Shown here in pieces: positions 59,971 through 64,000 of a stretch of 64,000 bases of DNA. The stretch is from Streptomyces sp. NBC_00525 (GTDB lineage Bacteria; Actinomycetota; Actinomycetes; Streptomycetales; Streptomycetaceae). Positions within the stretch are counted from its first letter, which is position 1; every line of letters starts with the position of its first letter. The stretch lies in assembly GCF_036346595.1 (NCBI RefSeq), contig NZ_CP107834.1:6076001-6140000 (forward strand). Direction: 5' to 3'. The notes under the pieces are model-generated. The model saw only the letters and a program-made list of their open reading frames with translations, did no database searches and was not told the origin of the DNA. Position numbers and translations under genes: made by a program.

Positions 59971-60831
59971 GTGAGCGAACCGCGGTCCGCCCCGACCGTG
60001 GGCCAGGTCGTTCTCGGCAAGCGTCTGCAGGACCTGCGGGAGCGTGCCGGGATGAGCCGGGACCTGGCCGCGAAGGTGTTGCGCGTCGCCCCGGCGACGG
60101 TGCGCAGGATGGAGACGGCCGAGGTCGCCCTCAAGATCCCCTATGTGCAGGTGCTGCTGAAGGCCTACGGGGTCGGCGACGAGGAGTCGGACGCCTTCGT
60201 CGAACTCGCGGAGGAGGCCAACAAGCCGGGCTGGTGGCAGCGGTTCCACGACGTGCTGCCGGACTGGTTCAGCATGTACGTCAGCCTGGAGGGCGCGGCG
60301 AGCCTGCTGCGCATCTACGAGCCGCACTTCGTGTCCGGACTCCTCCAGACCGAGGACTACGCGCGCAGCGTGATGCGTACGGGTGCGGTCGGCCAGGTCA
60401 GGATCGAGGACATCGAGCGCCATGTGGCGCTGCGGATGGAACGGCAGGAACTGCTCACCAAGCAGAACGCGCCCCGCCTGTGGGTGGTGATGGACGAGAC
60501 CGTCCTGCGCCGCCCCGTCGGCAGCGCCGCCATCATGCGCGCCCAGGTGGACAAGCTGCTCGAAGCGACGTCGATGCCCAATGTGACACTGCAGATCGCG
60601 GAGTTCTCCACTGGTCACCACCCGGGGACGTACGGGGCGTTCGTGCTCTTCCGGTTCGCCGTCCCCGAACTGCCCGACATGGTCTACAGCGAATATCTGA
60701 CCGGAGCCGTCTACTTCGACGCGCGCCAGGAGGTGGCCTCCTACCTCGAGGTCATGGACCGCATGGCGGCCCAGGCCGCGACTGCACAACGCACGAAGGA
60801 ACTCCTCCGGGACTTCCGCAAGGAGCTGTGA
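59971..60831 (+). CDS. XRE-family HTH protein with DUF5753 (WhiJ-like)
   Basis: A 286-residue regulator. The N-terminal XRE HTH is QVVLGKRLQDLRERAGMSRDLAAKVLRVAPATVRRME, and the C-terminal DUF5753 domain has LLRIYEPHFVSGLLQTEDYA and TLQIAEFSTGHHPGTYGAFVLFRF. Proteins of this type (WhiJ and many paralogues) regulate development and are paired with DUF397 proteins. The GTG at 59971 is chosen for GGGGAGGT six to seven bases upstream. Its stop overlaps the DUF397 ATG by one base. Confidence 0.9.
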   Translation: MSEPRSAPTVGQVVLGKRLQDLRERAGMSRDLAAKVLRVAPATVRRMETAEVALKIPYVQVLLKAYGVGDEESDAFVELAEEANKPGWWQRFHDVLPDWFSMYVSLEGAASLLRIYEPHFVSGLLQTEDYARSVMRTGAVGQVRIEDIERHVALRMERQELLTKQNAPRLWVVMDETVLRRPVGSAAIMRAQVDKLLEATSMPNVTLQIAEFSTGHHPGTYGAFVLFRFAVPELPDMVYSEYLTGAVYFDARQEVASYLEVMDRMAAQAATAQRTKELLRDFRKEL

Positions 60832-61067
60832 TGACACCCATATACAACGGCATGCCTGCCGCTGACCTCGGCTCCGAAGGCTGGTACAAGCCATGGAGCG
60901 GCGGCAACGGCGGTACCTGCGTCGAGGCCATGAAACTGGCTGACGGGAGAATCGCCATGCGCCAGTCGGCGGACCCGGACGGTCCGGCCCTCATCTACAC
61001 CCACCACGAGATCGCCGCCTTCATCCAGGGTGCCAAGGCCGGCCAGGCGGACTTCCTGCTGACCTGA
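60831..61067 (+). CDS. DUF397 small protein
   Basis: A 78-residue DUF397 protein, with the family pattern of a Trp near the start (GWYKPWSGGNGGTCVEAM), ADGRIAMRQSADPDGPALIYT and an end of EIAAFIQGAKAGQADFL. DUF397 proteins are thought to modulate the partner HTH protein. The ATG overlaps the partner's stop (TGATG). It completes the whiJ-like triad. Confidence 0.92.
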   Translation: MTPIYNGMPAADLGSEGWYKPWSGGNGGTCVEAMKLADGRIAMRQSADPDGPALIYTHHEIAAFIQGAKAGQADFLLT

Positions 61068-61075
61068 CCGGCACA

Positions 61076-61540
61076 ATGGGACGCATGTCCCGACGCACCT
61101 CCCGCCCCCGGCGCCCGTCCGCCACGGGCGCCCGCACCACCCCGGCCCCCGAGATCGGCGCGGTTTCGCCGTGCCCCTGCGGGCTGCCCGCCGCGTACGC
61201 CGAGTGCTGCGGCCGGCTGCACGCGGGGGCCCCGGCGGCGACGTGCGAGGCGCTGATGCGCTCCCGCTACGCCGCCTTCGTCGTCCGGGACGCCGGATAC
61301 CTGCTCCGCACCTGGCACCCGGACCACCGCCCGGACGTCCTGGACCTCGACCCGGACCAGCGCTGGCAGGGGCTGGAGGTCCTGGAGACCACGGAGGGCA
61401 GCGCCTTCCACACCACCGGCACCGTCACCTTCCGCGCCCACTACGCGGTGGGCGGGCGCGCCGGATCGCTCCACGAGAAGAGCCGCTTCGTGCGCCACGC
61501 GGGCGCCTGGGTCTACGAGACCGCCGTCTTCGCCGACTGA
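61076..61540 (+). CDS. YchJ family protein with SEC-C type zinc motif
   Basis: A 154-residue protein of the YchJ (UPF0225) family. The N-terminal SEC-C-like metal site is CPCGLPAAYAECCGRLHAG, followed by the family's LMRSRYAAFVVRDAGYLLRTWHP and an NTF2-like fold with GTVTFRAHY and LHEKSRFVRHAGAWVY. Its function is unknown. The start may be ATG 61076 or ATG 61085; neither has a good ribosome-binding site, and CACAAT seven bases before 61085 could be a -10. The 3' end overlaps the convergent MFS gene by 28 bp. Confidence 0.87.
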   Translation: MGRMSRRTSRPRRPSATGARTTPAPEIGAVSPCPCGLPAAYAECCGRLHAGAPAATCEALMRSRYAAFVVRDAGYLLRTWHPDHRPDVLDLDPDQRWQGLEVLETTEGSAFHTTGTVTFRAHYAVGGRAGSLHEKSRFVRHAGAWVYETAVFAD

Positions 61541-63603
61541 GCGCCCGCCGGGGCGGCCGGGGCCAGCTCCTGCGTCAGGTCCTCCGCCAGCAGCCGCTTG
61601 GCGATCGCATCGACGGCGGCGCGCAGCCGGGCGTCGTCCGGGCGCCCGCCGTCCGGGCCCAGCTGGTCGTTCAGCCAGCGCGCCCAGGCGTCGCCGATGG
61701 CCCGGGCCTCGCGGCGGCCGGCCGCGGTGTGCGTGAACAAATGGCCGTCCCCGGTGAGGAAGCCCTCCTCGATCATCCGGTCGAAGACCGGCACCAGCAC
61801 CTCCGGCGGAATCCGGTGCCGGGCGGCGATCAGCCGAAGCCCCGCATGGCCCACCATCCGGGTGAACAGATCGACCTGCATCACCGCCCAGGCGCCCGCC
61901 ATGTCCAGCCGGGTGTCCGAACCGGCCACGATCCGCCGCGCCGTCTCCGGGTCCACCCGCCGCAGCACCCTGGCCACCGAGAACTCCAGCAGCCGGGCCG
62001 AGTCCCCGGTGTTCGGCGAGGCGAACCCCTCGCCCATGTCGGTCGAGCCCGCCCGCACCGTGTCCCGCAGCTTCACCTGCTTGAGGAACAGCGCGACGAC
62101 GAACCCGATCAGCGCCACGGGCACCGTCCACAGGAACACCGTGTGCAAGGTGTCCGCGTACGCCTGGGCCAGCGGCGCCGACTGGGCGGGGGGCAGCGCG
62201 TGCAGCCCCTCCGGGCTCTGCGACGCCTTCGCGAGCACGGCGGGATCGCCGCCCGCCCGCGCCGCCTCGGCGATCCCGTCCCTGAGATGGGGGCCGAGCC
62301 CGTTGGCGTAGATCGTCCCGAAGACGGCGGTGCCGAAGGAGCTGCCGAGCGTTCGGAAGAAGGTCACGCCCGAGGTCGCCGTGCCCAGGTCCGCGTAGTC
62401 GACGGTGTTCTGCACCGCGATCGTCAGAACCTGCATGGACAGGCCGATCCCGATGCCCAGGATCAGCATGTACAGCGACTCCAGCCACACCCCGCTGTCC
62501 GGGCCCATCCGGGAGAGCAGGAAGAGACCGGCCGCCATGACGAGTGACCCGACGATGGGGAAGATCCGGTAGCGGCCGGTCTTGCTGACCACATTGCCGC
62601 TGAAGATCGACGCCGCCAGCAGACCGGCGACCATCGGCAGGGTCCGCACCCCCGACAGGGTCGCCGAGTCGCCGTCCACGTACTGGAGATACGTCGGCAG
62701 GAAGATCATCGCGCCGAGCATCGCGAACCCCACGATGAAGCTCAGCACCGAGCACACCGTGAAGACCGGGTTGCCGAAGAGCCGCATCGGCAGCATCGGC
62801 TCCTTCGCCCGGAACTCCACCAGGCAGAACAGCGCGAGCGCCACCACACCGAGCACGAACAGCCCGATGATGACCCCGGAGCCCCAGGCGTACTCGTTGC
62901 CGCCCCAGCTGGTGGCCAGGATCAGGGCGCTGGCCCCGACCGTGACCATGGCGATGCCCGAGTAGTCGATGACCGGCCGCCCGGCCGCCTTCACGGACGG
63001 GATCGTCCGGGCCGCCGCGACGACCACCACGATCGCGATCGGCACATTGACGTAGAACGCCCAGCGCCAGGTCAGATGGTCGGTGAACAGCCCGCCCAGC
63101 AGCGGGCCGATCACGGTCGAAACCCCGAACACGGCACCGATCGCGCCCTGGTACTTGCCCCGGTCGCGCAGCGGGATGACGTCCGCGATCAACGCCATCG
63201 AGGTGACCATCAGACCGCCGGCGCCGATGCCCTGGAGCCCGCGCCACACGATCAGCAGCGTCATGTTCGTCGCGAGCCCGCAGAGGAACGAACCGGTGAT
63301 GAAGATGACGGCGGACACCTGGAAGACGATCTTCCGCCCGAACAGGTCGCCGAACTTGCCGACCAGGACCGTCGCCACGGTCTCCGCCAGCAGATAGGCG
63401 GTGACCACCCACGACATGTGCGCGGCGCCCCCGAGGTCCGAGACGATCGTGGGCAGTGCCGTGCCCACGATCGTCTGGTCCAGCGCGGCCAGCAGGATGC
63501 CCAGCACGATCGTGGCGAAGACGATGTTGCGGCGGCGCGGATCGAGCACGGGCGGCGCGGCGGCACTCCGTGCGACGGGTGCGGTCTCGCTGGCAGTGGT
63601 CAC
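61513..63603 (-). CDS. MFS exporter, DHA2 (14-TM) family, with extra C-terminal winged-helix-like domain
   Basis: A 696-residue drug:proton antiporter. Motifs include ALDQTIVGTALPTIVSDLGG (TM1, motif D1), GKFGDLFGRK (motif A) and LQGIGAGGLMVTSMALIAD, then the GPLLGG motif C. The membrane part ends near residue 525. The last ~170 residues are soluble and cytoplasmic, with RIPPEVLVPVFDRMIEEGFLTGDGHLFTHTAAGRREA, which looks like a winged-helix (MarR-like) wing and helix. Such fused tails are known in some actinomycete exporters, but their role is unclear. The GTG at 63603 has GAGGG upstream. Substrate unknown. Confidence 0.9.
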   Translation of the reverse strand: MTTASETAPVARSAAAPPVLDPRRRNIVFATIVLGILLAALDQTIVGTALPTIVSDLGGAAHMSWVVTAYLLAETVATVLVGKFGDLFGRKIVFQVSAVIFITGSFLCGLATNMTLLIVWRGLQGIGAGGLMVTSMALIADVIPLRDRGKYQGAIGAVFGVSTVIGPLLGGLFTDHLTWRWAFYVNVPIAIVVVVAAARTIPSVKAAGRPVIDYSGIAMVTVGASALILATSWGGNEYAWGSGVIIGLFVLGVVALALFCLVEFRAKEPMLPMRLFGNPVFTVCSVLSFIVGFAMLGAMIFLPTYLQYVDGDSATLSGVRTLPMVAGLLAASIFSGNVVSKTGRYRIFPIVGSLVMAAGLFLLSRMGPDSGVWLESLYMLILGIGIGLSMQVLTIAVQNTVDYADLGTATSGVTFFRTLGSSFGTAVFGTIYANGLGPHLRDGIAEAARAGGDPAVLAKASQSPEGLHALPPAQSAPLAQAYADTLHTVFLWTVPVALIGFVVALFLKQVKLRDTVRAGSTDMGEGFASPNTGDSARLLEFSVARVLRRVDPETARRIVAGSDTRLDMAGAWAVMQVDLFTRMVGHAGLRLIAARHRIPPEVLVPVFDRMIEEGFLTGDGHLFTHTAAGRREARAIGDAWARWLNDQLGPDGGRPDDARLRAAVDAIAKRLLAEDLTQELAPAAPAGAQSAKTAVS

Positions 63604-63631
63604 CCTTGCACCCTCACATCGCGCCGAATCA

Positions 63632-63643
63632 CCCGCATGCGGG
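63632..63643. promoter_or_regulatory. Perfect palindrome upstream of the MFS gene
   Basis: CCCGCATGCGGG, a 12-bp perfect palindrome 28 bp upstream of the MFS start codon, between it and the next gene upstream. It is a candidate operator. Confidence 0.4.
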
Positions 63644-63658
63644 GAACGCCCGGACGTG

Positions 63659-64000
63659 TCAGCCCAGCAGATCCCGCAGCGACGCCGTCATCCGCGCGGC
63701 GAAGGCCTCGCGCACGGGGGCGGACACCCGGTCCAGCGACAGATACGGATTGAGGTCCTCCAGCTCCACCAGCAGCAGTTCGCCGTCCGCCGTCCGGCAC
63801 GCGTCCACACGCTGGATGCCGTGCTCCAGCGTGTTCCACTCCACGAACGACCGCGCGAACGCCAGGTCCGCCGCGCTCGCCGGGTACGGCTCCAGCACCC
63901 ACCGCCGCTCCGGGTCCGGGGCGTGCAGCGCGTACTGGAAGTCGTGGTCCACGAAGTAGAAGGACACCTCGTAGCGGAAGTCGATCCGGGGCTGGACGAG
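63659..64000 (-). CDS. C-terminal part of a possible ATP-grasp protein (5' part beyond window)
   Basis: The frame is open to the right edge, so only the last 113 residues are seen. They include ERRWVLEPYPAS, FVEWNTLEHGIQRVDACRTADGELLLVELED and LNPYLSLDRV. The pattern of Asp, then DGELLLVELEDLNPYL, fits the metal-binding end of an ATP-grasp fold (xDxxxxxDGxxxxxExNxxP), which would make it a ligase-like enzyme. A GTG at 63967 is internal, not the start. It lies 55 bp upstream of the MFS gene on the same strand. The assignment is tentative. Confidence 0.5.
   Translation of the reverse strand, partial: LVQPRIDFRYEVSFYFVDHDFQYALHAPDPERRWVLEPYPASAADLAFARSFVEWNTLEHGIQRVDACRTADGELLLVELEDLNPYLSLDRVSAPVREAFAARMTASLRDLLG

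Overview
The window is chromosomal DNA of very high G+C. Third codon positions are almost all G or C, and GTG starts and 4-bp ATGA/GTGA gene overlaps are common. Gene content includes a conservon (rarABCDE type), a CYP157/CYP154 P450 pair, an HTH/DUF397/ATPase triad, a class F sortase and a single TTA codon. All of this points to Streptomyces or a very close relative. I see no insertion sequence, prophage, CRISPR array or rRNA. The only RNA gene found is a tRNA-Leu(GAG).

Region by region. (1) 1-9.6 kb is core-type content: the end of fdhD, a FabH-like ketosynthase, a DUF2254 membrane protein, tRNA-Leu and a SpoU/TrmH rRNA methyltransferase, a class F sortase with a small secreted membrane-tethered protein, an OmpR-type two-component system and a membrane protein with a helix-hairpin-helix motif. 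(2) 9.8-12.4 kb is a translationally coupled P450 pair; the first member lacks the ExxR arginine. (3) 12.5-29.8 kb is a xyloglucan utilisation locus. It has a LacI-family regulator, GH74 endo-xyloglucanase, GH42 beta-galactosidase, GH95-like alpha-fucosidase, an oligosaccharide ABC importer without its own ATPase, GH3 beta-glucosidase and GH31 alpha-xylosidase. Four copies of CGAAGCGCTTCG lie in the two control regions. (4) 29.8-37 kb has a TetR regulator, a secreted vWA protein with a partner, and the xylose genes xylB and xylA with a ROK regulator. Xylose released by the GH31 enzyme can therefore enter the pentose phosphate pathway through neighbouring genes. (5) 37-42.1 kb has a DUF305/DUF3105 pair, a lipoprotein, a scramblase-like protein and a FUSC-MarR operon. 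(6) 42.4-48.6 kb has the conservon rarABCDE and a GH4 glycosidase. (7) 48.6-58.8 kb is a five-gene operon in which every junction overlaps: DUF4132, MoxR AAA ATPase, DUF5682, vWA protein and SWIM zinc-finger protein. It resembles E. coli yehI/L/M/P/Q and has no established function. (8) 58.9-64 kb has a whiJ-type ATPase/HTH/DUF397 group, a YchJ-like protein, an MFS exporter with an extra C-terminal domain, and the end of a possible ATP-grasp gene.

The two most notable items are the complete xyloglucan-to-xylulose-5-phosphate gene set with its visible operators, and the MoxR/vWA/SWIM/DUF4132/DUF5682 operon, an NTP-dependent system of unknown role. All functions are read from the sequence by motif recognition; no database search was run.
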